Shown: positions 9,714 through 18,237 of the stretch, one piece after another | Layout: each line of letters starts with the position of its first letter | How positions within the stretch are numbered: the stretch's first letter is position 1 | From: Bacteroidota bacterium | GTDB taxonomy: Bacteria; Bacteroidota; Bacteroidia; AKYH767-A; OLB10 | Assembly (NCBI GenBank): GCA_029547265.1 | Contig: JAKPPP010000117.1 | Location: forward strand, 1-45,004 | DNA length: 45,004 nucleotides | Direction of reading: 5' to 3' | Position numbers and translations under genes: made by a program | Notes under the pieces: model-generated | The model's database searches: none | What the model was told of the DNA's origin: nothing | What the model saw: only the letters and a program-made list of their open reading frames with translations

Positions 9714-12700
9714 TCATTCCTTTATGATCCCTGATGTCCCTATTTGGATTCCTTCATTATCAATTATTGAAATCATATATGTCCCGGGATCCAAGGATTG
9801 AAGATTCACTTCAAAATCATCGGTAACATCCGACATATCCAAGCTTGATTCCAATACTAATCTACCGGCGATATCATAAATATAGGCTTTGTAAGTCTTA
9901 GTGATATCAGATCCGGTTTTTAAATGGAGAATATCTTTAACAGGATTTGGCCATGAGTGTATAGATGAAACATTTATATCTGTACGTATAGAAATTACAT
10001 CGGAGTACGTATAATTGCCATTAAAATCGGTTTGTTTTAAACGGTAATAGTTGATCCCCGATTTAAAGTTTTTATCGTTAAAGGAATAGTTATGAAGAAG
10101 TGTTGTAGTTCCTGAGCCATCTACAACTGTGATTGGCGCAAAGTTAACTGCATCGACAGATCTCTCAAGAGTAAAAAAGTCATTATCAATTTCTGTAGCA
10201 GTGATCCATTTAAGGTGATTAATATTTCCTTCGTGAGCACCTTTAAAGCTGATCAATTCGATAGGTAATGTTCCCGAAGCAGTTCCCTGTCCGATTCCAA
10301 AATGACCGAATTGATTCATTAAATTACGATTGGTTTGAGCGGCAGAACTTCCGGGATCACACGTTCCATCAAGATACCATGTTAATGCTGTTGGTTGAGC
10401 AACTGTTGAGCTTAGAACGGTGGTGTAATTTGCAGCTGATGTAAAGTTAGAAGGGTAGAGTGAGAGTGAGAAATCTACTGTTCCGTTGTTAGCAGAAGGA
10501 ATAATTGACCAATATCCATTGTCCAATACTTGCATTTGGCTATAGTCAACTGCATAGCAATCAACCGAAGTCACAGGTCCAATAGGAACTGCAGTATAAG
10601 GATGAAAGGATGCTGTTAAATCAGGAATTGTATTAGCCGCAGTAATTGTTACGCTTGCATTTTGATAACCTTTCAATGAATGTCCGACAGGGAATTCGTA
10701 TATGTCAGGAAGAGCAGATAACATACGTTGTAAATTACCTTCAACATACGATAACGCTGAGTGATTAAACACTGCACCAAAAGTTGGATTCTTAACAGTT
10801 ACTTTATTTGCATTAGTAATGATTTTTCCTAATGTTAAATCCAGATTTCCGTCTACGCCGATATTCATATTTCCGGAAAGTAAATTAACGCCTGCTCCGG
10901 AATTATTGATCTTTACAAAATTCAAATCCAATGCACCTCCGGGATTAAAATTTTGCAATCCTGTTCCGTTTAATTCGAGTGTACCTGTTGGTGCAGAATT
11001 GATATAAGTTGCATTGCCGGCAAGATTATTAAAATTCCCGCTTAACGTAATGTACTTATTGTTGCTATCGAAAATACTATTAGCAGTGGAAGTAGTGAAA
11101 TTGCCTACTATATCCATATCTACATTAGCAATTACAGATCCACCGGTTTTATTGATTACAACATTGCCGAGTTTATTTGTTCCTGTTAAGGAGCCATCGA
11201 AATGTTGTATTACAGAACCATTGTTCATTACGATAGTAGAAGTTGGAGAGGCAATAAGTGTTCCGTAATTATTGAAATCGCCACATAAGCTCAACGTCAC
11301 ACCCGGCTGAATTGTTAAGCTCGCACCTGCAAGAATGTTTAAGTTTTTTATTGAAGCATTTGCAGAGATGACGGGTTGGTTAGGAGCAGGGAAGATATTT
11401 GCATCTACTCCGCAACTGAGTGAATTGCATCCACCCCAATTGGTAGTGTTTGTCCATGTAGTATTTACTTGACCGTTCCATGCTAACGTTGGAGAATTAC
11501 CGAAGCCACATGTAGAGTTAGAAAAATCGAGAGTGAATCCACCACTTGTATAGCTATAATTCGACAGTGCTAAAGCAAACGTTTGACCTGCCAACACAGG
11601 TAAAGGAGCCTCAAAATTGAAAGGAGAAGCACCGCCTGGAACAGGATTTTGCATACCACACATTGTAGAACCCGCACCATTCCAATTGCATCTTACAGGA
11701 GGAAGAATATTATTAGCAATATCAGCACAAGAGTTATTAGTCAGATCATACATTATCCAATCGTAAAACCCTGAAGGATGAGTATGTGTCCAAGATAATG
11801 TTCCCGGTGATGAAATATGAATGATATACCAAACGATATTTAGCTCGCTTGCTAATAAGCAACCAGAATTAGTGCTACTCACATTTACATCTGGATTTCC
11901 AAAACTTCCTGAAAGTGGAATTTCAGGAATCATACCACAACCAAAGAAACTGGAAGGTTGAACGATTACATTTTGGCAAACATTAGTACCACCCAAACAA
12001 TCTTGTTGATTAAATCCTGCATTGAGAGGAGAATCGGTAATTATAATATTAAAAGTTCCGGTAAGATCACCAACTCCATCTACACGGATAAATATTGTTT
12101 CACCCGGAGTAAGTCCGTATAAGTCTAAACTTGAAGATGAAATTAATCCACTGCAACCTGATGCTCCATTATCATTACATCCATTTAGTACCGGGATTAA
12201 ATCATTACATGTTCCGGTAAATACATCAATTTGTGTATCAGTTAAAGTAAGTAATTGAGTTTGTATATGCGCTTCTCCTGTTGCACCAACTACAGCTTTG
12301 TACCATACAGTATTTAATGTGCCGGGAAATGTCCAGCAATCACCCGCTATAGGCTCAGCAACTCCTGAAGAGCAATTATTATTTCCTAATGTATAAATAC
12401 CATGTGTAAGCAATTGAGCATTGCATGGGAGATCATTAGAAACACCTGCACCATACGATACAATTGCCATATCATATCCAACAGCAAAGGGTGGAGCCCA
12501 TGAATCTATAATAATATAATAAGTACCTGCAGCACTTAACGTCACACTTCCAACAAGTACAGATGCACCACCGTTAGTTGCGATGCAAACACCACCAGCT
12601 CCGGGACAACCATAATATACTTCATAACCCATTAGAGGAGTTGAAAGATTAGAAAGAGAAATACTAATGCATTCGTTTCCGGCGGAAATATATTGATATA

Positions 12701-13889
12701 CTTTATCCTCACCTGAAGAATATATACTTCCGCAACTTCCAATCGTGGCAGCATTGTAATCATCACCCATGCATGCGGTTGATTCATTCAAATACGTAGC
12801 AGGTAAAGAAGCAACAACAACAGGGTTAGCGCAAGTACTTCCCACTGTAGATGTATTTACAGACGAGATGTATAAATCATCGAAATCGTTACATAAACCA
12901 CCATTAGCTCCATCGAGAACTACATAGTAAGTATGTCCGGCGATAACACTAACACAAAGCGATTTACTTCCCCCAACATCCTGAATAAATGCTACACAGG
13001 TTGCAGAGCTTCCTGAGCATGCACCTGCCGGACAACCATCATATAACATCAATCCGGTAGAAGTAGCAAAAGGAGCATTTAGATCGATTGATAAATTCCC
13101 TGTAGTAGTAGGAGTAAAAGACCACACCATATCCTCGTCAGATAGATATGCGGGATCACCACAAACAGGTGTATTTACATCAGTGAGGTCGTCGACCATT
13201 CCGCATGTAGAACCCGGACCTGAATGAAAAGGAAGCGAAGGAACTGCTAAGTATCCTGTGCCCATTGCTGCTGCGCAATTTGAAGATCCATATGCTGTAA
13301 CGCCGATATTATCGATTGCAATTGCAGTATTATTTCCTTGCGATCCATCGTTTATCCAAGTTAAGACTAAACGCTGAGTAGTTCCTCCCAATGAACAAGG
13401 TAAATCGATTGAATCTGTTTGCCAAGAAGTATTACCTTTTAAATCATTACCCAGTTGATAAGCTAAGACCGGGGAAGTACCTACAACCGGAGTAATAGAA
13501 GTAGGAGTTAAAAACATGCGCATGATATCCTCGTTAGAGCGACCACGACATTTCCAACTAAATTTTATTCTTATACTTGATGCGCCTGCCGGGAAAGTGA
13601 TATCACGGTAAAGGTGAACGATTGAAGCTGAATTTGGATTGTAGTTATTCGTATTCGAAGCGCTACCAACATAAGCACAGCGAGCTCCGGTAAATCCTGT
13701 AGCTCCTGTTCCGCAATACCATTGATTTAATGTCGCACCATTTAAAACTGTCCATCCATTGAGAGGAAAAGTAGCACCGGTTTCGAATCCCCCATTTCCT
13801 GTTGGCGACACTAAAACTGTTTGTCCTTTCAAAGATTGAAAGGAAATAACAGCTATAAAACATAAAATAAACTTGTAATAACGGAGCAT
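9714..13889 (-). CDS. Large T9SS type A sorting domain protein
   Basis: Secreted protein of about 1391 residues. I place the start at the ATG at 13889, because MLRYYKFILCFIAVISF followed by SLKGQ is a standard signal peptide; an in-frame ATG at 13943 would add 18 residues and bury it. Visible parts in order are a jelly-roll-like domain with FETG and the end of a carbohydrate-binding fold, several Cys-rich repeats resembling pre-peptidase C-terminal domains (about 200-640), a Gly/Asn-rich beta-helix-like stretch (about 850-1050), an LPIELISFKG segment with a fibronectin-like module, and a C-terminal Por sorting domain (WPNPVKDILHLKTG, then YDIAGRLV). It would cross the outer membrane by T9SS and be surface-attached or released. 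No catalytic motif is evident. Confidence 0.88.
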   Translation of the reverse strand: MLRYYKFILCFIAVISFQSLKGQTVLVSPTGNGGFETGATFPLNGWTVLNGATLNQWYCGTGATGFTGARCAYVGSASNTNNYNPNSASIVHLYRDITFPAGASSIRIKFSWKCRGRSNEDIMRMFLTPTSITPVVGTSPVLAYQLGNDLKGNTSWQTDSIDLPCSLGGTTQRLVLTWINDGSQGNNTAIAIDNIGVTAYGSSNCAAAMGTGYLAVPSLPFHSGPGSTCGMVDDLTDVNTPVCGDPAYLSDEDMVWSFTPTTTGNLSIDLNAPFATSTGLMLYDGCPAGACSGSSATCVAFIQDVGGSKSLCVSVIAGHTYYVVLDGANGGLCNDFDDLYISSVNTSTVGSTCANPVVVASLPATYLNESTACMGDDYNAATIGSCGSIYSSGEDKVYQYISAGNECISISLSNLSTPLMGYEVYYGCPGAGGVCIATNGGASVLVGSVTLSAAGTYYIIIDSWAPPFAVGYDMAIVSYGAGVSNDLPCNAQLLTHGIYTLGNNNCSSGVAEPIAGDCWTFPGTLNTVWYKAVVGATGEAHIQTQLLTLTDTQIDVFTGTCNDLIPVLNGCNDNGASGCSGLISSSSLDLYGLTPGETIFIRVDGVGDLTGTFNIIITDSPLNAGFNQQDCLGGTNVCQNVIVQPSSFFGCGMIPEIPLSGSFGNPDVNVSSTNSGCLLASELNIVWYIIHISSPGTLSWTHTHPSGFYDWIMYDLTNNSCADIANNILPPVRCNWNGAGSTMCGMQNPVPGGASPFNFEAPLPVLAGQTFALALSNYSYTSGGFTLDFSNSTCGFGNSPTLAWNGQVNTTWTNTTNWGGCNSLSCGVDANIFPAPNQPVISANASIKNLNILAGASLTIQPGVTLSLCGDFNNYGTLIASPTSTIVMNNGSVIQHFDGSLTGTNKLGNVVINKTGGSVIANVDMDIVGNFTTSTANSIFDSNNKYITLSGNFNNLAGNATYINSAPTGTLELNGTGLQNFNPGGALDLNFVKINNSGAGVNLLSGNMNIGVDGNLDLTLGKIITNANKVTVKNPTFGAVFNHSALSYVEGNLQRMLSALPDIYEFPVGHSLKGYQNASVTITAANTIPDLTASFHPYTAVPIGPVTSVDCYAVDYSQMQVLDNGYWSIIPSANNGTVDFSLSLYPSNFTSAANYTTVLSSTVAQPTALTWYLDGTCDPGSSAAQTNRNLMNQFGHFGIGQGTASGTLPIELISFKGAHEGNINHLKWITATEIDNDFFTLERSVDAVNFAPITVVDGSGTTTLLHNYSFNDKNFKSGINYYRLKQTDFNGNYTYSDVISIRTDINVSSIHSWPNPVKDILHLKTGSDITKTYKAYIYDIAGRLVLESSLDMSDVTDDFEVNLQSLDPGTYMISIIDNEGIQIGTSGIIKE

Positions 13890-13927
13890 TGGCGAAACGG
13901 TTGGATAAATGATGGAAGAGATAGATT

Positions 13928-14269
13928 TTAATTTAAGTGACAAGGTGTAATCAAGGATTCGATAGGCACCGGTTTTTTAATGTAAAATCTATAGTTGTTT
14001 TTTGAGAGAATTTTCGAAATGTTTTTTTCGGTGTGTTCGGCACCGTTATTAACTTGAAGAATTGCCAAGCCTAATTGTTGACAATATTGAATAGTAATAA
14101 GCTCGGGCAAGACACTTAGAGATTGACGTACATCCGGAAATCCTCTATCAACAGTTAAACCTTGGATTTCTACGAAAATGTAACGAGTCGATTTTTGGCT
14201 GTAAGAAAATCCCGAAATCAGCATTAAAATGCTGAAAATGAGATAGGTTAAAGTTTTGGGAGTAGTCAT
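13928..14269 (-). CDS. Small exported protein of unknown function
   Basis: Protein of 113 residues with a signal peptide (about residues 1-25, ending GFSYSQ). The mature part of about 88 residues alternates strands and helices (YIFVEIQGL, FPDVRQSLSVL, LAILQVNN, NISKILSKNNYRFYI), which would suit a small ferredoxin-like fold such as the heavy-metal-associated one. It has no CxxC metal motif, so metal binding is not supported. It lies 38 bases upstream of the large T9SS protein and is probably co-transcribed with it. I do not recognise the family. The signal peptide and normal codon use make it a likely real gene. Confidence 0.65.
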   Translation of the reverse strand: MTTPKTLTYLIFSILMLISGFSYSQKSTRYIFVEIQGLTVDRGFPDVRQSLSVLPELITIQYCQQLGLAILQVNNGAEHTEKNISKILSKNNYRFYIKKPVPIESLITPCHLN

Positions 14270-14586
14270 TTATTTGGAATACTTGTAACGACAATTATTG
14301 TACTGTCACTTTGCTAATTTTAAGCAAGTTACAACAGATAATTCCTACAGGAAATTAATTTAGTTGAACACCAAAACAGGACCTCTAAGCGGGAAAATCG
14401 AACTTTGAACGGGATGAAGAAAATATGAATTGATTAAGAATTGGTTGTAATAAGAAAGTAAGAAATGGCTCAAATAAAGACCTATTAAGAGGAGTATAGA
14501 ATTCATGTTACTTACGATATCATCTTAATCAAATTAACAGAATCGAAACAGGTAAATACTTCGTATCTTTGCAAAATCAATTACAT
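14270..14586. other. Intergenic region before ssrA
   Basis: This 317-base, AT-rich gap separates the divergent small exported protein gene (-) and ssrA (+). Apart from the -7 box just ahead of ssrA I see no ORF, tRNA or clear hairpin. It should hold the promoters for both directions. Confidence 0.6.
14564..14571 (+). promoter_or_regulatory. Probable -7 box of the ssrA promoter
   Basis: TATCTTTG matches the Bacteroidota -7 consensus TAnnTTTG and lies 15 bases before the mature tmRNA 5' end. That leaves room for a short leader removed by RNase P. No convincing TTTG -33 element is visible at the right distance. Confidence 0.6.
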
Positions 14587-14980
14587 GGGGTCGACCGGAA
14601 TCGACAGCTAGTGCGATTGGTACGTAAGCATGCAGGGCGTTGTTAGTGGTCCCTTAAAAAGCAACTTTCAATCGTCTAATTGGCGAAACTTCTTATGCGC
14701 TTGCTGCATAATTCTCCAAGAGAATTATCTTCATCTACTGCTCTAGGAGCAGAGACGAGCTATCCCGCCTTCCACTCCGTTTGTCAGGGGAAGGGTCGGG
14801 GTATCACAAAGACAAACTGGCATCGTTAGCGCTCTGATGATGGTGCGAGAAAACAAGAGATAAGGAAAGGGTTTGTAAGTAATGCGCTTAACGCTTTCTC
14901 GAAAATCTAAGTCATTACTAAGCATGTAGAAAGCATATTAATTCCTTGTCTGGACGTGGGTTCAACTCCCACCGGCTCCA
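14587..14980 (+). ncRNA. ssrA: Transfer-messenger RNA (tmRNA)
   Basis: One-piece tmRNA of about 394 bases, which with SmpB rescues stalled ribosomes and tags the nascent chain for proteolysis. The 5' GGGGTCG (14587-14593) pairs with CGGCTCC (14973-14979) as a 7-bp acceptor stem with A14980 as discriminator. CCA is not encoded (the next bases are CAA) and must be added. The T-arm GTGGG-TTCAACT-CCCAC is at 14956-14972. The tag reading frame begins at GGC 14682 and ends at TAA 14709-14711, giving GETSYALAA, with alanine first from the charged tmRNA. This is very close to the YALAA-ended tags of Bacteroidota. Pseudoknot regions follow the tag but were not folded here. Confidence 0.95.
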
Positions 14981-15097
14981 CAAACTTTGCCGGCGCAGCC
15001 ATTAAAAGCCCTTTAAAAAACGATCAAGCTAGCTTGAAATCGTTTTTTAAAGGGCTTTTAATTTTGCAGACGTTAGTCTGCAAGGGCAAAGTTTGTG
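14979..15097. repeat. Nested inverted repeat at the tmRNA 3' end
   Basis: An outer 13-bp inverted repeat, CACAAACTTTGCC (14979-14991) and GGCAAAGTTTGTG (15085-15097), encloses the long terminator-like hairpin at 15001-15062 and a second hairpin, TTGCAGAC (15064-15071) / GTCTGCAA (15076-15083), with loop GTTA. The outer left arm overlaps the last two bases of the tmRNA. The whole could fold into a three-part cruciform or RNA structure. Confidence 0.8.
15001..15066 (+). terminator. Long perfect hairpin, probable ssrA terminator
   Basis: A perfect 24-bp inverted repeat has arms at 15001-15024 and 15039-15062. The arms carry AAAAGCCC / GGGCTTTT and TTAAAAAACGAT / ATCGTTTTTTAA. The loop contains a self-complementary CAAGCTAGCTTG (15025-15036). 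The right arm ends in TTTTAATTTT, suiting Rho-independent termination. It is much longer than a usual terminator. Confidence 0.75.
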
Positions 15098-15151
15098 AGG
15101 CCCCCCATCAGACTCACGGTGTAGCAGAGCGGAGCACGCTACACCGCAACA
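15087..15151 (+). repeat. Intergenic direct repeat, copy 1
   Basis: A 65-base unit running from CAAAGTTTGTGAGG to CTACACCGCAACA. It includes a 9-bp stem CGGTGTAGC (15117-15125) / GCTACACCG (15138-15146). It differs from copy 2 (15191-15254) at three places: G/A in the CAAA(G/A)TTTG head, six versus five C, and A/G before CGG. Confidence 0.9.
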
Positions 15152-15190
15152 AAAAATATTTAAAACTTGATTTGTATTTAATTAGAATAG

Positions 15191-15254
15191 CAAAATTTGT
15201 GAGGCCCCCATCAGACTCGCGGTGTAGCAGAGCGGAGCACGCTACACCGCAACA
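15191..15254 (+). repeat. Intergenic direct repeat, copy 2
   Basis: A 64-base copy of the unit at 15087-15151, 104 bases downstream of it. Here the stem is a perfect 10 bp: GCGGTGTAGC (15219-15228) / GCTACACCGC (15241-15250). The change next to the stem extends pairing, which hints that the hairpin itself is maintained. Confidence 0.9.
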
Positions 15255-15264
15255 TTCTCCCACC

Positions 15265-15304
15265 AGCTAGCTTGAAATCGTTTTTTAAAGGGCTTTTAAT
15301 TTTG
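15265..15304 (+). repeat. Partial copy of the ssrA terminator
   Basis: Forty bases identical to 15027-15066, from AGCTAGCTTGAAATCG through the right arm to TTTTG. The left arm is absent, so this copy cannot form the hairpin alone, but it could pair with the left arm at 15001-15024 as an alternative partner. It is preceded by CTCCCACCAGCT (15257-15268), 11 of 12 bases like the tmRNA 3' end (14966-14977). Confidence 0.88.
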
Positions 15305-15369
15305 AAGAAAGTCTTTATAAACGGAGTTTGTAATCCATGATATACATTCACTTAAAAAAAATGAGTAAA

Positions 15370-17856
15370 TTATTGTCGCAAAATTTTAGAATTTGCTATT
15401 ATTTTCCCTTTGCTATTTAGTATTTGAATAAAATAAAGTCCAGAACTATAAGCAGATAAGTCTATTTTGTTGCAATCTTTTTGTTTAAAAATTTCCTCTC
15501 CTAAAGAATTATAAACTTTAATGGATTCGTTGCTGATTCCATTTATATTAACTATTCCATCTGTTGGATTTGGAAAAAAAGTAAGTTCTATTGCATTATG
15601 ATTTTCAGATATTCCAATTGTAGTCATATTAAACTTATAAATTGTTCCTGAATGCGATATTCCATTTCCTTGTGTCATCCCATATAAATATGTACCATCT
15701 GAATATAGCTTTTCTTGTGGATAAGAACTGTAAAAATATCCATTAAAATTATATACGCTATCATAGTCGAACAAATTATTAAAACCTGTTCCATCAGTCA
15801 TTAATCTAAATAATATTCCAGTGTTATTGGTTCCACCTAATTTTGTTCTTCCATATAGATAATTGCCTTCCAATGTTAGAGCTCCCTTCAGACAACTGCC
15901 ATCTGACCCACCTGAAAAATCATGTAATATTGAAAATCCACTTCCATCGGGCAATATTTTAAAGATAGTTCCAAAATTGTTTAATCCACCATACCCCGTC
16001 GTACCATATAAATAAATGCCGTCAGAAATAAGGGAGCCAAAAGGCGCATATCCATTTAATGGGCTTCCAGCGCCTCCAAAGTCAAGTAGCTTCGTATATC
16101 CTGTTCCGTTTGGTAATATTTTAAATATATTTCCAAAATTGTTGGGCCCACCATTATACGTTACACCGTAAAGAAAATTTCCATCAAAGAAAAGTGAACC
16201 AAAGGGTCTACAACCGTTGGAGGTGTCATCGAAATCAAGCAGTTTCATATATCCGCCTCCATTCGGTAATATTTTAAAAATAGTTCCTAAATTATTATTA
16301 CCTCCATCGTTTGTCATTCCATAAAGAAATGTACCATCAAAAATTAATGAGCCGAACGGTTTTGCACCATTTGATACACCTGCAAAGTCGAGCAATTTAA
16401 TATATCCAGTACCATCTGGCAATATTTTAAATATAGTACCCTTGTTGTGATTTCCACCTAAATTAGTCATTCCATAAAGGTAAGTTCCATCAAACACAAG
16501 AGACCCGCCAGGATACGTTCCATCAAATGTACCACCAAAATCATGAAGCTTTAAAAAGCCAGTTCCATCAGGCATTATTTTAAAAAGAACTCCTACATTG
16601 TTTAGTCCACCTCCAGTTGTCATTCCATAAAGAAAAGTTCCATCCGAAATTAATCCACCATAAGGATTAGCACCATTAATATCATGCGCAAAATCATTTA
16701 AGTCTATAAATCCAGTTCCATTGGGCTGTATTTTAAAGATTATTCCTTTATCTGATGGACCTCCCTTGTAGGTCATACCATATAAAAAGTTTCCATCAAA
16801 TAACATCGAACTCTTAGGTTTACTCCCATTTGTCGAGCCTGCAAAATCGAGCAATTTTGAAAATCCGGTTCCGTTGGGTAATATTTTAAAAATTGTTCCT
16901 AAATCATTGGTACCACCCTCAGAAACCATACCGTAAAGGTAGGTTCCATCTGAAATTAAAGATCCCCAAGGGTAACTTCCTGAAGAAACACCAGCGAAGT
17001 CATAAATTTTAGTGTATCCTGTTCCATTTGGCAATATTTTAAAAATTGTTCCTAAATCGTTTGTACCACCAGTATTGGTCAATCCATAAAGATAAGTTCC
17101 TTCTAAAAGTAGTGAACCAGTAGACCCCAATCCGTTAATTCCATCAAAGTCGTGCAATTTCAAATAACCAGTTCCATTTGGCATAATTTTAAATATTATG
17201 CCATAATCATAAGTGCCACCACTAGATGTTGTTCCATACAGAAAGGTTCCATCAGAAATTAAATTTCCTCTAGGATAAGATCCATTTGAGGCACCATTAA
17301 AGTCAAGCAGTTTTGCAAATCCTGAACCACTTGGCAAAATTTTAAAAATAATACCCATATTGTTGATGCCTCCTTCATTTGTCATGCCATACAAATATGT
17401 TCCATCATATAAAAGAGATCCGTAAGGAAAAGCACCATCTGAATTACCTAAAAAACTATACAATTTTACATACCCTGTCCCGTCGGGCAAAATTTTAAAT
17501 ATGGTTCCACATCCGTTAGGACTTCCACCGTAAGTCGTCATGCCATATAAATAAGTGCCATCAAAAATTAGGGATCCATAAGGAAAATGCCCATTTGTAT
17601 AAGAGTCAAAATCTAATAGTTTTTCATAGCCGGTTCCATCTGGTAATATTTTAAATATTGTACCTGCATCGTATAAACCACCTGCCGTTGTCATTCCATA
17701 TAAGTATGTTCCGTCGGAAATTAAATTTTGATCTCCAAAAGGATAACATCCAATAAAAGAATTATTACCAGTGAAATCGGTTAGTATACTGAATTGACCG
17801 TTAGCAATACTACAAAACGCTAAGGAAAATAAAATAAGAAGTCTTTTCATTTTCAT
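15370..17856 (-). CDS. T9SS protein built of 14 GloVer-type tandem repeats
   Basis: Secreted protein of 828 residues with signal peptide MKMKRLLILFSLAFCSIANGQ. Residues from about 25 to 745 are 14 repeats of about 52 residues with the pattern SLI(S/F)DGTYLYGMT, then GG, then GTIFKILP(D/N)GTGY, then KLLDF. This is the repeat of the NCBI family 'choice-of-anchor tandem repeat GloVer-containing protein'. Units 13 and 14 are the most diverged (GILFRLMTDGTGF and GTIYKFNMTT). The end is a T9SS sorting domain (FFPNPTDGIVNIN, YNSLGEEIF, LSAYSSGLYFIQIL). Fourteen short beta-rich units could make two seven-bladed propellers, which is inference. Surface binding or adhesion is plausible; no enzyme motif is visible. 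Most of the repeat identity is also present in the DNA, so recent unit duplication is likely. Confidence 0.9.
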   Translation of the reverse strand: MKMKRLLILFSLAFCSIANGQFSILTDFTGNNSFIGCYPFGDQNLISDGTYLYGMTTAGGLYDAGTIFKILPDGTGYEKLLDFDSYTNGHFPYGSLIFDGTYLYGMTTYGGSPNGCGTIFKILPDGTGYVKLYSFLGNSDGAFPYGSLLYDGTYLYGMTNEGGINNMGIIFKILPSGSGFAKLLDFNGASNGSYPRGNLISDGTFLYGTTSSGGTYDYGIIFKIMPNGTGYLKLHDFDGINGLGSTGSLLLEGTYLYGLTNTGGTNDLGTIFKILPNGTGYTKIYDFAGVSSGSYPWGSLISDGTYLYGMVSEGGTNDLGTIFKILPNGTGFSKLLDFAGSTNGSKPKSSMLFDGNFLYGMTYKGGPSDKGIIFKIQPNGTGFIDLNDFAHDINGANPYGGLISDGTFLYGMTTGGGLNNVGVLFKIMPDGTGFLKLHDFGGTFDGTYPGGSLVFDGTYLYGMTNLGGNHNKGTIFKILPDGTGYIKLLDFAGVSNGAKPFGSLIFDGTFLYGMTNDGGNNNLGTIFKILPNGGGYMKLLDFDDTSNGCRPFGSLFFDGNFLYGVTYNGGPNNFGNIFKILPNGTGYTKLLDFGGAGSPLNGYAPFGSLISDGIYLYGTTGYGGLNNFGTIFKILPDGSGFSILHDFSGGSDGSCLKGALTLEGNYLYGRTKLGGTNNTGILFRLMTDGTGFNNLFDYDSVYNFNGYFYSSYPQEKLYSDGTYLYGMTQGNGISHSGTIYKFNMTTIGISENHNAIELTFFPNPTDGIVNINGISNESIKVYNSLGEEIFKQKDCNKIDLSAYSSGLYFIQILNSKGKIIANSKILRQ

Positions 17857-17977
17857 GTTTGGTTGACAATTGGAATTTAAAGATATAGATATATTTCCTA
17901 ATTCGGGTTAACGAAAGCGTATATATTTAGACTAAAAACGAATTTTAAGTTTAAAAACAATTCAGATTATTTTAGTT

Positions 17978-18015
17978 GATAGAAGGATCTTCAAAAGGTT
18001 TCGGGAACAAATTCA
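17978..18015 (+). repeat. 38-base direct repeat, copy 1
   Basis: It runs from GATAGAAGGATCTTCAAAAG to GGGAACAAATTCA. Copy 2 at 18082-18119 differs only by C to A within TCTT(C/A)AAAAGG. Both copies are intergenic. Confidence 0.9.
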
Positions 18016-18081
18016 GTCATTCATTCATTCAATCATTCATCCCTTCAGTCATAGTCAGACTATCGGAAATAGATTTTAGGC

Positions 18082-18119
18082 GATAGAAGGATCTTAAAAA
18101 GGTTTCGGGAACAAATTCA
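18082..18119 (+). repeat. 38-base direct repeat, copy 2
   Basis: Second copy, 104 bases after the first. An ATTC-rich microsatellite and the short palindromic AGTCATAGTCAGACTAT area lie between the two. Confidence 0.9.
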
Positions 18120-18237
18120 AACATTGAAAGACAATAGGCAATCGATTATAGGCATTAGATTTATCATAATTGAGATCTAATTCAATCAGTTTCCTAAATT
18201 CTAAAAACTATTGCCAATAGCCAATAGCCAATTTCCC

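Larger units (their letters stand above)
17857..18237. other. Intergenic region with direct repeats and ATTC microsatellite
   Basis: This 381-base, AT-rich gap has no ORF. It contains a 38-base direct repeat (17978-18015 and 18082-18119, one mismatch), an imperfect ATTC tandem at about 18012-18037 between the copies, and a short GCCAATA run at about 18213-18231. It lies upstream of the GloVer gene and just past the stop of the RluA-type gene. No clear promoter or terminator is visible. Confidence 0.8.

Noticed and set aside
13890..13943. Earlier ATG for the giant T9SS protein
   Set aside because: The extra 18 residues precede a normal signal peptide starting at 13889 and overlap the end of the upstream gene.
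15087..15254. Possible CRISPR array
   Set aside because: Only two copies of a 64-65 base unit with one 39-base spacer, each containing a hairpin, and no cas genes in the window.
14956..15270. Open reading frame of 104 residues overlapping the tmRNA 3' end and repeats
   Set aside because: It lies inside ssrA and the palindromic repeats and has low-complexity repeated peptide parts. It is a by-product of the repeat sequence.
14587..17856. Integrative element at the tmRNA
   Set aside because: No integrase, no clear attachment-site pair, and the downstream gene is an ordinary T9SS protein. Kept only as a weak finding on the 12-base match.
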